A stretch of 64,000 nt of DNA from Acidovorax sp. sic0104 (GCF_019219095.1 NZ_JAHUWH010000006.1:1-64000); one strand, 5' to 3'. Shown: positions 18,617 through 28,977, counted from the first letter of the stretch. Numbers and translations are program-made. The notes: generated from the sequence alone by a model not told the origin.

Positions 18617-21043
18617 ATGCCCTCTGCTGTTCTCCCTTTCCGCCTGAACCCCAGCGCTGCGGCCCTGCTGCTGATGCTTGCGGCATCTGCCGCGACCCTT
18701 TCTCCCGCGATGGCTCAGGCCGTCAATGCCGCTGCAGCCAGTGCCATGCGCGACTACGACCTGCCTGCCGGCCCGCTGGCAGGCAGCCTGAACCGCATCG
18801 CGCGCGAGGCAGGCCTGGCGCTCACCACCGATGCCCAACTGGTGGAAGGCCGCAGCGCGGCGCCCGTGCGCGGCCGCATCGATGCTCCGGAGGCCTTGCG
18901 CCGAGCGCTGGCGGGCTCGGGACTGGAGCTGCTGCGCACCGACGCAGGCGGCTACACCCTGCGGCCGGGCATGCCCGTATCGGCAGCACCATTGGCGGCC
19001 GGGCCCGCGCGCGTGGCAGCGTTGCCCGAGGTGCGCGTGGCTGCCGAGGCCGATACCGAAGTCGCCACAGGTCCCGTAGACGGCTACCTGGCCAGGCGCA
19101 GCGCCACCGGCACCAAGACCGACACGCCCCTGGTCGAGACGCCGCAGTCCATCACCGTGGTGACGGCGGGCCAGGTGGAGGCGCAAAAGGCCCAAAGCAT
19201 CGTGGACGTGCTCGCCTACACGGCAGGGGTCGGTGTTCGCGAATCGAGCCGGGCCACCGAGGCCTTTGTGCTGCGAGGCTTCCAGGCCGACGGCAATTCG
19301 GGCAGCCTGTACCGGGACGGCACCAAGTACTCAAGCGGGCTCTACCAGGGCCAGCAAGAGCCCTACGGCCTGGAGCGCATCGAGCTGCTGCGCGGCGCGT
19401 CGTCAGTGCTGTACGGCAGCGCTGCACCCGGCGGCGTCATCCACCTGGTCAGCAAGCGCCCCACGCTGGAACCGTTGCGCGAGTTCAATGTCGAGCTGGG
19501 CAGCTTTCGCCGCAGGCAGGTTTCGGGCGACTTCGGCGGCAAGCTGTCTGAGGGGGGCGAATGGTCGTACCGGCTGACCGGGCTCCTGCGCCAGAGCGAC
19601 ACCTTCATTGACCACGTGAACGACGACCGCGTGTTCATCGCGCCCGCCTTCACCTGGCGCCCGTCTGCTGCGACCTCGCTCACCCTGCTGGGCCAGTACC
19701 AGAAGTCCGACAGCCGCTATGTGGCTGCGATGAGTCCGTTCGGCACCGTCGAGGCCAACCCCAACGGCCGCATTGCGCGAAACCGCTTCATCGGCGAGCC
19801 AGGGGCAGACCAGGACCGTTTCGAGGACCGCTCTGCGCAGATGGGCTATCTGCTCGACCATGCATTTTCCGACGCAGTCAAGCTGCGCCAGAACGTGCGC
19901 TACGGTTACACCGCAGACTGGGGATTCGCCGACGAACGCCAGCGAGTGATCAACCGCGGCGGCAGCCACACCGAGGGGCGCAATCGCGCGTTCACTGCGG
20001 ACACCAGCGTGCAGGTCCTGTGGGGCAGCGAGAGCTCGCGCCACACCACGCTGGCAGGCATCGACTACGCAACCCTGCGCGAAGACGCCGCACGCTACGA
20101 CTGGGACGTCGCCCCGCTGGACCTGTTTGACCCTCACTACGGCAGCCCCTGGACGCATCCCAGCAAGAACACCTACGCCGACAACCGCCGCCTGGAGCGC
20201 ACGGGCGTCTATGTACAGGATCAGTGGAAGATCCGCGACCGGTGGGTGCTGCTGGCGGGCGGGCGCTACGACTGGACGGAAAACGGCGTTTCGCCTTTCG
20301 TCGGCGACGGCCACTGGTCGTACGAAAAGAACAACGCCTTCACTGGCCGCATCGGCGCCGTGTACCTGGCGGACAACGGCCTGGCGCCCTTTGCGAGTTT
20401 CAGCCAGTCGTTCGAGCCCGCCGCCGGGCGCGGCCGCCAGGGCGAGCGATTCAAGCCTACCGAAGGCAATCAGTACGAAGTGGGCGTGCGCTATCAGAGC
20501 GAGGATTCGCGGACGCTGCTCACTGCCTCGGTGTACCAGCTCACGCAGCAGAACCGGCTGACGCTGGATCCGCTGGACATGGGCTACCAGGTGCAGACCG
20601 GCGAGGTGCGTTCGCGCGGGCTGGAGCTGGAGGCCAAGGCGCGCGTGGGCAGGCACCTCACGCTGCTGGCAGGCTACGCGTACACCGATGCCCGCACCAC
20701 CCGCAGCAACACCGCCGACGAGGTGGGGGCGCGCAACCCCTTCACGCCGCGCCACCAGGCCACGGCGTGGGCCGATTACGACATGGGCGCAGCAGGACTG
20801 CCCGGCGTGCAACTGGGCGGCGGTGTGCGCTATGTGGGCAGCTCCACGGGCTTTGCATTCCTCAACACCCGTGTGCCGAGTTACGCCGTCTTTGACCTCG
20901 TGGCCAGCTACACCACGGGTCCCTGGCGCGTGGCGCTCAACGTGCGCAACCTGGCCGACAAGACGTATGTATCCAACTGCACCTATGGCTGCTTCTATGG
21001 CGAGGCGCGGCAGGTGATCGCGACGGCCAGCTACCGGTGGTGA
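18617..21043 (+). CDS. TonB-dependent siderophore receptor with N-terminal STN signalling domain
   Basis: 808 residues. Signal peptide (ALLLMLAASAATLSPAMAQA), then an STN domain (about 45-115, YDLPAGPLAGSLNRIAREAG) that touches FecR, a plug domain (TPLVETPQSITVVT; GSLYRDGTKYSSG; IELLRGASSVLYG) and a C-terminal outer-membrane barrel ending in aromatic ATASYRW. STN-bearing receptors both import a ferric siderophore and report its presence. GGAG sits 7 nt before ATG 18617. With the adjacent fecI/fecR genes it forms a complete surface-signalling set. The siderophore is not deducible; similarity in style is to FoxA/FpvA-type receptors. Confidence 0.9.
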   Translation: MPSAVLPFRLNPSAAALLLMLAASAATLSPAMAQAVNAAAASAMRDYDLPAGPLAGSLNRIAREAGLALTTDAQLVEGRSAAPVRGRIDAPEALRRALAGSGLELLRTDAGGYTLRPGMPVSAAPLAAGPARVAALPEVRVAAEADTEVATGPVDGYLARRSATGTKTDTPLVETPQSITVVTAGQVEAQKAQSIVDVLAYTAGVGVRESSRATEAFVLRGFQADGNSGSLYRDGTKYSSGLYQGQQEPYGLERIELLRGASSVLYGSAAPGGVIHLVSKRPTLEPLREFNVELGSFRRRQVSGDFGGKLSEGGEWSYRLTGLLRQSDTFIDHVNDDRVFIAPAFTWRPSAATSLTLLGQYQKSDSRYVAAMSPFGTVEANPNGRIARNRFIGEPGADQDRFEDRSAQMGYLLDHAFSDAVKLRQNVRYGYTADWGFADERQRVINRGGSHTEGRNRAFTADTSVQVLWGSESSRHTTLAGIDYATLREDAARYDWDVAPLDLFDPHYGSPWTHPSKNTYADNRRLERTGVYVQDQWKIRDRWVLLAGGRYDWTENGVSPFVGDGHWSYEKNNAFTGRIGAVYLADNGLAPFASFSQSFEPAAGRGRQGERFKPTEGNQYEVGVRYQSEDSRTLLTASVYQLTQQNRLTLDPLDMGYQVQTGEVRSRGLELEAKARVGRHLTLLAGYAYTDARTTRSNTADEVGARNPFTPRHQATAWADYDMGAAGLPGVQLGGGVRYVGSSTGFAFLNTRVPSYAVFDLVASYTTGPWRVALNVRNLADKTYVSNCTYGCFYGEARQVIATASYRW

Positions 21044-21162
21044 ACCGGCGGGCAGTGCCTTTCCGGCCCAGCCGGTGCAGGCCGCCCGACGCGCTGGAAC
21101 TCGCATGGCGGTTGGCGGTTCCTCCATGAAAAAGCGGCCTGGCCCATGCTGGAATTGGGATG

Positions 21163-21200
21163 GCTGCTACTTTTTGGATAGCTTTTTGAACGGCTTGCAG
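21163..21200 (-). repeat. Dispersed intergenic repeat, copy 8 (divergent)
   Basis: In reverse orientation it reads AAGCTATCCAAAAAGTAGCAG, cut here to AAGCTATCC and AAAAAGTAGC, the same right-hand arm as copies 1, 3 and 4. The GC-rich half is degenerate. It lies after the TonB receptor gene. Confidence 0.4.
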
Positions 21201-21237
21201 TGGGTGATTTCGCCCCGCGTTTCGGCACATCCAGGTT

Positions 21238-21275
21238 GGTATAGATACCCTGTTGATCAATCTAGGTATAAATCC
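21238..21275 (+). promoter_or_regulatory. Candidate activator-dependent promoter/operator of the mtl locus
   Basis: GGTATAGATACC (21238-21249, inverted repeat GGTAT-AG-ATACC) is followed by the palindrome TTGATCAA (21253-21260) and GGTATAAATCC (21265-21275). TATAAA at 21267 could be a -10 box; the -35 position 17 bp upstream is poor and overlaps GGTATAGATACC, the pattern of a promoter needing an activator such as the AraC-type MtlR encoded downstream. This is inference. Confidence 0.4.
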
Positions 21276-21426
21276 TGAGTATCTGGTGCAAATTAGTATT
21301 TGTTATGGCGCCTGGAGTACCAATCGAGCATCGCAGCATCGGTATCGTTCACTCCGTCAATGCCAGCATGCCTTGCGCCGGTGTTGAAAGGCAGATTTCC
21401 ATACCAACTACCGAGGAGACATTCCG

Positions 21427-22758
21427 ATGCCACATTCCCCCCGTGTCGCTGTGCCAACACGCCTGGCCCTCGCCGCCACGCTGGCCCTGTCGCTGTGCGG
21501 CGCCGCCAGTGCGCAGACCGAGCTGGTGATTGCCACCGTGAACAACGGCCACATGATCGAGATGCAGAAGCTCAGCAAGAACTTCGAGCAGGCGAACCCC
21601 GACATCAAGCTCAAGTGGGTCACGCTCGAAGAAGGCGTGCTGCGCCAGCGCGTCACGACCGACATCGCCACCAAGGGCGGCCAGTTCGACGTGATGACCA
21701 TCGGCATGTACGAAGCGCCCATCTGGGGCAAGAAGGGCTGGCTGCAGGAGTTGAAGACCGACGCCGCCTACGACGTGGACGACCTGCTGCCCGCCGTGCG
21801 CAACGGCCTGTCCATCGACGGCAAGCTGTTCGCCGCGCCGTTCTACGGCGAAAGCTCGATGCTCATGTACCGCAAGGACCTGGCCGACAAGGCCGGCGTG
21901 CAGGTGCCCGAGCGCCCCACCTGGCCGCAGATCAAGGACCTGGCCGCCAAGATCCACGACCCCAAGAACGGCGTATACGGCATCTGCCTGCGCGGCAAAC
22001 CGGGCTGGGGCGACAACATGGCCTTCCTGTCCACGCTGGTCAACACCTTCGGCGGCCAGTGGTTCGACATGCAGTGGAAGCCGCAGCTCGAATCCAAGCC
22101 CTGGAAGGACGCGATCACCTTCTACGTGGACCTGCTCAAGAACTACGGCCCGCCCGGTTCGTCGGCCAACAGCTTCAACGAGATCCTGGCGCTGACCAAC
22201 TCCGGCAAGTGCGGCATGTGGATCGATGCGACCATTGCCGCATCGTTCGTGAGCGACCCCAAGCAGTCCAAGGTCGCCGACCAGATGGCCTTTGCCCAGG
22301 CGCCCACCATGAACACCCCCAAGGGAGCCAACTGGCTCTGGTCCTGGAACCTGGCCATCCCCGCCGGTTCGAAGAAGGTGGACGCCGCGCAGAAGTTCAT
22401 CACCTGGTCTACCAGCAAGGACTACATCCAGCTGGTCGCCAAGACCAACGGCTGGGCCAACGTGCCCACCGGCACGCGCAAGAGCACCTACGCATCGCCT
22501 GAATTCCAGAAGGCCGCTCGCTTTGCCGCTGCCGAGAAGACTGCCATCGACTCGGCCAACCCGACCGATTCGACCCTGCCCAAGAGCCCGTACGTGGGCG
22601 TGCAGTTCGCGGCGATCCCCGAGTTCCAGGCCATCGGCATCGCGGTGGGCCAGCAGATGAGCGCGGCGCTGGCCGGCAAGACGACGGTGGATGCGGCGCT
22701 GAAGGCATCGCAGGTGTCGGCTGACCGTGAGATGAAGAAGGCCGGCTACTACAAATAG
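21427..22758 (+). CDS. mtlE: Polyol ABC transporter, periplasmic substrate-binding protein
   Basis: 443 residues with a signal peptide (RLALAATLALSLCGAASAQ). The rest is an extracellular solute-binding protein family 1 fold: IATVNNGHMIEMQKLSKNFE, QFDVMTIGMYEAPIW, ESSMLMYRKDLADKAG. Close in type to MtlE/SmoE proteins that bind mannitol, sorbitol or arabitol. It is the first gene of an operon whose order (binding protein, two permeases, ATPase, dehydrogenase, xylulokinase, fructokinase) equals the Pseudomonas mtlEFGKDYZ locus. GAGGA lies 8 nt before ATG 21427. The exact polyol cannot be read from sequence. Confidence 0.9.
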   Translation: MPHSPRVAVPTRLALAATLALSLCGAASAQTELVIATVNNGHMIEMQKLSKNFEQANPDIKLKWVTLEEGVLRQRVTTDIATKGGQFDVMTIGMYEAPIWGKKGWLQELKTDAAYDVDDLLPAVRNGLSIDGKLFAAPFYGESSMLMYRKDLADKAGVQVPERPTWPQIKDLAAKIHDPKNGVYGICLRGKPGWGDNMAFLSTLVNTFGGQWFDMQWKPQLESKPWKDAITFYVDLLKNYGPPGSSANSFNEILALTNSGKCGMWIDATIAASFVSDPKQSKVADQMAFAQAPTMNTPKGANWLWSWNLAIPAGSKKVDAAQKFITWSTSKDYIQLVAKTNGWANVPTGTRKSTYASPEFQKAARFAAAEKTAIDSANPTDSTLPKSPYVGVQFAAIPEFQAIGIAVGQQMSAALAGKTTVDAALKASQVSADREMKKAGYYK

Positions 22759-22874
22759 GCATTCATTCGGCTACTGCGCGGGCCGATCCGGGGCCGGTGG
22801 TCCTCGCCGTACGAGAGTACGGCTGCGGTACAGCGACCCCGCCCCGGCCCGCTCGCGACGCCGACTGAACGCCT
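22757..22874 (+). repeat. Large imperfect hairpin between mtlE and mtlF
   Basis: The two ends are near-complementary: AGGCATTCATTCGGC (22757-22771) against the reverse of GCCGACTGAACGCCT (22860-22874), continuing through GCGGGCCG and CGGCCCGC. The tip is a perfect GCCGTAC-GAGA-GTACGGC stem-loop (22806-22823). It starts inside the mtlE stop codon and fills the gap to mtlF. A role in stabilising mtlE mRNA or dampening read-through is plausible from known REP-like elements in transporter operons. Confidence 0.7.
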
Positions 22875-22904
22875 ATTTCTGCTGGACTTTTTTCTGAGGC
22901 TCCC

Positions 22905-23768
22905 ATGAACCGCCGCCTGCTCCCCCGCCTGCTGCTCACGCCAGCCATGGCCACGCTCTTCCTGTGGATGATTGTGCCGCTGGTGATGACGATCTATTTC
23001 TCGCTCATCCGCTACAACCTGATGCAGCCCGACCAGTCGGGTTTTGCGGGCCTTGAGAATTTCGAATTCTTCGTCACCGACCCGTCGTTCGGCACGGCCG
23101 TGGTCAACACCATCTTGCTGCTCGGGAGTGTGATCCTCATCACCGTGGTGCTGGGCGTGGTGATAGCGCTGCTCATCAACGAGCCGTTCCCGGGGCGGGG
23201 CATCGTGCGGGTGCTGCTGATCTCGCCGTTCTTCGTCATGCCCACGGTGAACGCGCTGATGTGGAAGAACATGATGATGAACCCCATCTACGGCGTGCTC
23301 GCGCAGGTGTGGATGTTCTTCGGTGCGGCGCCGGTGGACTGGCTCACCGACCACCCGCTGTTCTCGGTCATCGTCATGGTGTCGTGGCAATGGCTGCCGT
23401 TCGCCACGCTCATCTTCATGACGGCGCTGCAGAGCATGAACCACGAACAGCTGGAAGCCTCGCGCATGGACGGCGCCAACTACCTGCAGCAGCTGCGCTA
23501 CCTGTACGTGCCGCACCTGGGCCGCTCGGTGGCCGTGGTGGTCATGATCGAACTCATCTTCTTGCTCAGCATCTTTGCCGAGATCTACACGACCACGGCC
23601 GGCGGGCCGGGCGATGCGAGCACCAATGTCACCTTCCTGATCTTCAAGCAGGCGCTGCTCAACTTCGACGCGGGCGTGGCATCGGCCGGGGCGCTGTTCG
23701 CGGTGGTGCTGGCCAACATCGCGGCCGTGTTTTTGATCCGCATGGTCGGCAAGAACCTCGACAAGTAA
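22905..23768 (+). CDS. mtlF: Polyol ABC transporter permease 1
   Basis: 287 residues with six hydrophobic segments starting LTPAMATLFLWMIVPLVMTIYF. The cytoplasmic loop EASRMDGANYLQQLRYLYVPHL is the EAA motif that docks on the ATPase. A MalF-type inner-membrane subunit of the polyol importer. It follows the intergenic hairpin and is 18 nt ahead of mtlG. Confidence 0.92.
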   Translation: MNRRLLPRLLLTPAMATLFLWMIVPLVMTIYFSLIRYNLMQPDQSGFAGLENFEFFVTDPSFGTAVVNTILLLGSVILITVVLGVVIALLINEPFPGRGIVRVLLISPFFVMPTVNALMWKNMMMNPIYGVLAQVWMFFGAAPVDWLTDHPLFSVIVMVSWQWLPFATLIFMTALQSMNHEQLEASRMDGANYLQQLRYLYVPHLGRSVAVVVMIELIFLLSIFAEIYTTTAGGPGDASTNVTFLIFKQALLNFDAGVASAGALFAVVLANIAAVFLIRMVGKNLDK

Positions 23769-23786
23769 GACCCAGGGACAACGACC

Positions 23787-24632
23787 ATGACAACCACAAC
23801 ACGACGCCGTTCCAAATTTCCGCTCGGCCTGCTCGCGCTGCGCACCGCAGCCGCCTGGGGTGTGGCCCTGTTGCTGTTCTTTCCGCTCGGGTGGCTGTTC
23901 CTCACGGCCTTCAAGACCGAGCTGCAGGCCATCGCCGTGCCGCCGCTGTTCGTCTTCACGCCCACGCTGGAGAATTTCCATGAGGTGCAGGAGCGCAGCG
24001 ACTACCTGCTGTACGCCAAGAACTCGGTGGTCACCAGCGTGCTGTCCACCGTGCTGGGCCTGATGCTGGCCGCCCCCGCGGCCTACGCCATGGCCTTCTT
24101 CAAGGGCAAGTACACCAAGGACATCCTCATGTGGATGCTCTCGACCAAGATGATGCCCGCCGTGGGCGCGCTGGTGCCCATCTACGTGCTGGCGCAAAAG
24201 AGCCACCTGCTCGACACGCAGCTGGCGCTGATCATCGTGTTCGCGCTGTCCAACCTGCCCATCATGGTCTGGATGCTGTACTCGCACTTCAAGGACATCC
24301 CGCACGAGATCCTGGAGGCCGCGCGCATGGACGGCGCCACGCTGTGGCAGGAGGTGCGCCTGGTGCTGCTGCCCCTGGGCATGGGCGGCCTGGCATCCAC
24401 CGGCCTGCTGTGCCTGGTGCTGTCGTGGAACGAGGCCTTCTGGAGCCTGAACCTGAGCGCCGCCAAGGCCGGCACGCTGGCCACGCTGATCGCGTCCTAC
24501 TCCAGCCCCGAAGGCCTGTTCTGGGCCAAGCTGTCCGCCGCGTCGCTGATGGCCATTGCGCCCATCGTGGTGTTCGGCTGGTTCAGCCAGAAGCAGCTTG
24601 TGCAAGGCCTGACCTTCGGTGCCGTCAAGTAA
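23787..24632 (+). CDS. mtlG: Polyol ABC transporter permease 2
   Basis: 281 residues, MalG type. Hydrophobic segments include AWGVALLLFFPLGWLFLTAF and LALIIVFALSNLPIMVWML; the EAA loop is EAARMDGATLWQEVRLVLLP. It pairs with MtlF to form the membrane channel. The gap to mtlF is 18 nt and to the ATPase gene 49 nt, consistent with one operon. Confidence 0.92.
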   Translation: MTTTTRRRSKFPLGLLALRTAAAWGVALLLFFPLGWLFLTAFKTELQAIAVPPLFVFTPTLENFHEVQERSDYLLYAKNSVVTSVLSTVLGLMLAAPAAYAMAFFKGKYTKDILMWMLSTKMMPAVGALVPIYVLAQKSHLLDTQLALIIVFALSNLPIMVWMLYSHFKDIPHEILEAARMDGATLWQEVRLVLLPLGMGGLASTGLLCLVLSWNEAFWSLNLSAAKAGTLATLIASYSSPEGLFWAKLSAASLMAIAPIVVFGWFSQKQLVQGLTFGAVK

Positions 24633-24681
24633 CGCGCAGCTCTCCTATCTAACGCAATCAAGTTTTCAGGAACCCGATTCC

Positions 24682-25721
<1,040 letters not shown>

Positions 25722-25725
<4 letters not shown>

Positions 25726-26456
25726 GCGCGGTACGTGATCTGCAAGGCCAGGTGGGGGCCGTCACGGGCGCCGCCTCGGGCATCGGGTTCGCCAGCGCCA
25801 AAGCCATGGCCGATGCGGGCGCTCGCGTGGTGCTGATCGATCGCGACGAGGCCGCGCTGGGCAGGGCCTGCGCGGCCATCGGCGCCAATGCCTTGCCGCT
25901 GGTGCTCGACCTGCTCGATGCCCGGCAGTGCGCAAGCCTGCTGCAGCGCACGCTGGCGCTCGCGGGGCCGCTCGACATCTTCCACGCGAATGCGGGCCTG
26001 TACGTGGGCGGCGACCTGGTGGATGCCGACCCCGACGCCATCGACCGCATGCTGAATTTGAACGTCAACGTGGTGATGAAGAACGTGCACAACGTGCTCC
26101 CCCACATGATCGAGCGCGGCCGGGGCGACATCATCGTCACCAGCTCGCTGGCCGCGCACTTCCCCACGCCGTGGGAGCCGGTCTACGCCTCGTCCAAGTG
26201 GGCGGTCAACTGCTTCGTGCAGACCGTGCGCCGCCAGGTGTTCAAGCACGGCATCCGCGTGGGCTCCATCTCGCCCGGGCCTGTCATCACCTCGCTGCTG
26301 GCCGACTGGCCTGCGGAAAAGCTCGCCGAGGCCAAGGCCAGCGGCAGCCTCATCGAGGCGTCCGAAGTGGCCGAGGTGGTGCTCTTCATGCTCACCCGCC
26401 CACGCGGCATGACCATCCGCGACGTCGTGATGATGCCGACGAATTTCGACCTCTAG
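25722..26456 (+). CDS. Short-chain dehydrogenase/reductase in the polyol operon
   Basis: 244 residues. Rossmann motif TGAASGIGFA, NAG motif (HANAGLYVGG) and catalytic set Ser (TSSLAAHF) with YASSK show a classical SDR using NAD(P). ATG 25722 overlaps the mtlK stop, so it is translationally coupled. Position suggests it oxidises a polyol imported by MtlEFGK (as sorbitol or galactitol dehydrogenases of this class do), broadening the range beyond MtlD. This SDR is absent from the Pseudomonas mtlEFGKDYZ order known to me. The substrate is inference. Confidence 0.88.
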
Positions 26457-26478
26457 AACCCTGTTGTCTTCACGCACC

Positions 26479-27879
26479 ATGAATTTCATCCTGCACCTGG
26501 GCCTGGGCTCCTTCCACCGCGCGCACCAGGCCGTCTATGTCCACGCGTTGCGCCAACAGGGCACCACCGATGACCGCGATTGGGCCATCGCGGGCGGCAA
26601 CCTGCGCCCCGACATGGCCGACACCATCGCAGCACTGCAAGCGCAGGGCGGACGCTACACGCTGGAGACGGTCACGCCCCAGGGCGAGCGCAGCTACGCC
26701 GTCATCGAATCCATACAGCGCGTGATTCCCTACCGGGATGACCTGGCCCCGCTCATCGCCATGGGGTCAGACCCGGCCACGCGCATCATCTCGTTCACGG
26801 TCACTGAAGCGGGCTACTACCTGGACGCGAGCAACCAGCTCGACTGGGCCACCTTCGCCGACCTGCGCGCCGACCTTGCGGCCGTGAAGGCGGGCCAGGC
26901 AGGCCACACCATCTACGGCGGCCTGGTGAGCATCCTGCGCGCACGCATGCGCTCGGGCGCCGGCCCCGTCACGCTGATGAACTGCGACAACCTGCGCCAC
27001 AACGGCGAGCGCTCGCGTGGCGGGCTGCTGCAGTTCATCGACGCATTGGGCGACGAGGAGTTGAGGGCCTGGGTGGTGGAGCACACCCGCAGCCCCAATG
27101 CCATGGTGGACCGCATCACCCCGCGCCCCACACCCGATGTGGCCGAGCGCGTGCGCGCCGCCACCGGCTGGGACGACAAGGCAGCGCTCATGGGCGAGAG
27201 CTTCATCCAGTGGGTCATCGAAGACGACTTCATCTCCGGCCGGCCCGCGTGGGAGACGGTGGGTGTGGAGATGGTGCAATCGGTGCAGGCGCACGAAGAG
27301 GCCAAGATCCGCCTGCTCAACGCCACGCACAGCTGCATTGCCTGGGCGGGCACGCTGGCGGGCTACCAGTACATCCACGAAGGCACGCACGATGCGGCCA
27401 TCCGCCAGATGGCCTACGACTACGTGACCGACGATGCGATCCCCGTGCTGTTGCCGTGCCCCATCGACCTTGAGGCCTACCGCGACGTGGTGCTGGACCG
27501 CTTCGGCAACCCCGCCATCGCCGACACCAACCAGCGCGTGGCCATGGACGCGTTCTCCAAGATCCCCGGCATGATCGCGCCCACCATCCGCGACAAGCTG
27601 GCGCGCAACGCGTCGTTCGACAGCGTCGCCATGCTGCCCGCGTTGTTCCTGGCCTACCTGCAGCGCTGGCACGCCGGGCAGATCCCCTACACCTACCAGG
27701 ACCAGGCCATGGACCCGGCCATGGCCCATGCCATTTGCGACGCGCCTGACCCCGTGGCAGCCTATGCCGCCGACACGACCCTGTGGGGCGAAATGGCCAG
27801 CCACCCTCAGTTGGTGGACACCCTGCGCAAAGCCTACGACCGCGTGTTGGCCTTTATGGCGCAGCGGACAGTCGCCTGA
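26479..27879 (+). CDS. mtlD: Mannitol 2-dehydrogenase (polyol-specific long-chain dehydrogenase)
   Basis: 466 residues. N-terminal NAD-binding segment (HLGLGSFHRAHQAVY) and the family's active-site motif with catalytic Lys, Asn and His in KIRLLNATHSCIAW. These enzymes oxidise mannitol to fructose, and often arabitol to xylulose. ATG 26479 follows the SDR stop by 22 nt. The products match the two kinases later in the locus (fructokinase and xylulokinase). Could equally be named arabinitol dehydrogenase (DalD); substrate preference is not readable. Confidence 0.92.
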   Translation: MNFILHLGLGSFHRAHQAVYVHALRQQGTTDDRDWAIAGGNLRPDMADTIAALQAQGGRYTLETVTPQGERSYAVIESIQRVIPYRDDLAPLIAMGSDPATRIISFTVTEAGYYLDASNQLDWATFADLRADLAAVKAGQAGHTIYGGLVSILRARMRSGAGPVTLMNCDNLRHNGERSRGGLLQFIDALGDEELRAWVVEHTRSPNAMVDRITPRPTPDVAERVRAATGWDDKAALMGESFIQWVIEDDFISGRPAWETVGVEMVQSVQAHEEAKIRLLNATHSCIAWAGTLAGYQYIHEGTHDAAIRQMAYDYVTDDAIPVLLPCPIDLEAYRDVVLDRFGNPAIADTNQRVAMDAFSKIPGMIAPTIRDKLARNASFDSVAMLPALFLAYLQRWHAGQIPYTYQDQAMDPAMAHAICDAPDPVAAYAADTTLWGEMASHPQLVDTLRKAYDRVLAFMAQRTVA

Positions 27880-27909
27880 TGCTGGTGTAACTTCGGCCCA
27901 AGCACAGCC

Positions 27910-28842
27910 ATGACCGTGAAAACGCCCACCGCCCCGCGCCAGACCAAGCCCGAGCTCGAGCACGACTATGTGCGCTCGCCCGAGCTGGGCTACGAGTCGC
28001 CGGACACGGCGGGCTTCATCCGCTGCCTGTCGCATGGCTTTCCCACGCCGCTGGCGCGATGGCATTACCACGACGAGTATGAGCTGCACCTCATCACGGC
28101 CACGTCGGGCAAGGTCTTCGTGGGCGACTGGATCGGGCAGTTCCAGCCAGGCCACCTGGTGCTGACGGGCCCGCGCCTGCCGCACAACTGGATCAGCATG
28201 GACCTGCCCGAAGGCGGCGTGCCGCTGCGCGACCTGGTGATCCAGTTCTCGCACGCGCCGCTGGTAGCCAGCAGCGAAAGCATCCCCGAATTGCGCGAGG
28301 TGCTGCCCTTGCTGGAACGCGCGCGCCATGGCATCGAGTTCTTCGGCATGGAATCGCAGGCGCATGAGCACTGGCATCGCATCAAGGCGCGCCAGGGCCT
28401 GGCCAGGTTCGGCGCATTCTGTGAGTTTTTGAGCGACCTGGCGGGCTGCACCGACTTTCGCCTGCTGTCGAGCACGCAGCTGCAAAGCGAGGACAACGAT
28501 GCGCAACTGGACCAGATCAACGCCATCGTGAGCCGCATCACCGACCACCTTGCCGAGCCGCTGGCCGCCGCCGACCTGGCGCAGGAGCTGGGCATGACGG
28601 AAAGCCGCTTCTCGCGCTTCTTCCGGCGCGCCACAGGCAATACCTTCACCGACTTCGTGAACCTGGTGCGCGTGAACCGCGCCTGCCAGCTGCTCATGGA
28701 GTCAGACCGCTACATCACCCACATCGCGTACGACGTGGGTTTCAACAACATGGCCAACTTCAACCGCCGCTTCCTGGACATCAAGGGCATGACGCCCAGC
28801 GAATTCCGCAAGCAGGGGGCAGGGCGGTTTGGGAAGGTGTGA
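27910..28842 (+). CDS. mtlR: AraC-family transcriptional regulator of the polyol locus
   Basis: 310 residues. The N-terminal half is a cupin-type sensing domain (ARWHYHDEYELHLITATSGKVFV). The C-terminal 100 residues carry two helix-turn-helix motifs (ADLAQELGMTESRFSRFFRR; ITHIAYDVGFNNMANFNRRF), the AraC hallmark. It lies inside the locus, 30 nt after mtlD and in the same direction, so it likely autoregulates. Candidate target: the GGTATA-containing region upstream of mtlE. P. fluorescens MtlR is also of the AraC family. Confidence 0.88.
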   Translation: MTVKTPTAPRQTKPELEHDYVRSPELGYESPDTAGFIRCLSHGFPTPLARWHYHDEYELHLITATSGKVFVGDWIGQFQPGHLVLTGPRLPHNWISMDLPEGGVPLRDLVIQFSHAPLVASSESIPELREVLPLLERARHGIEFFGMESQAHEHWHRIKARQGLARFGAFCEFLSDLAGCTDFRLLSSTQLQSEDNDAQLDQINAIVSRITDHLAEPLAAADLAQELGMTESRFSRFFRRATGNTFTDFVNLVRVNRACQLLMESDRYITHIAYDVGFNNMANFNRRFLDIKGMTPSEFRKQGAGRFGKV

Positions 28843-28960
28843 GATGGGCGGTGCAGTCCGTGGTGCCGTGCCTTGCGCGGTAGGCGGTGTGGGGCCGCAG
28901 GCAGGTGCCGATGCGGCGTTGAGACCGCCCAGACTCGTCACCCCACCACCCGCCATGCGC

Positions 28961-28977
28961 GCTGAGCCTGCCGAAGC
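28961..28977 (+). repeat. Short interspersed repeat unit GCTGAGCYTGYCGAAGC, copy 1
   Basis: GCTGAGCCTGCCGAAGC. A second copy follows at 29062. The GCTGAGC...GTCGAAGC word recurs between genes in many betaproteobacterial genomes, as I recall; its role is unknown. Confidence 0.5.

Larger units (their letters stand above)
21044..21426. other. Intergenic region upstream of the polyol locus
   Basis: 383 nt without a gene. It holds a dispersed repeat copy (21163-21200), a candidate promoter and operator (21238-21275) and the mtlE ribosome-binding site GAGGA at 21415. Open frames within it have no family resemblance. Confidence 0.5.

Noticed and set aside
22749..24605. 618-codon His/Gln/Glu-rich frame opposite mtlF and mtlG
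   Set aside because: The permeases on the plus strand are unambiguous; the antisense frame is a low-complexity shadow.
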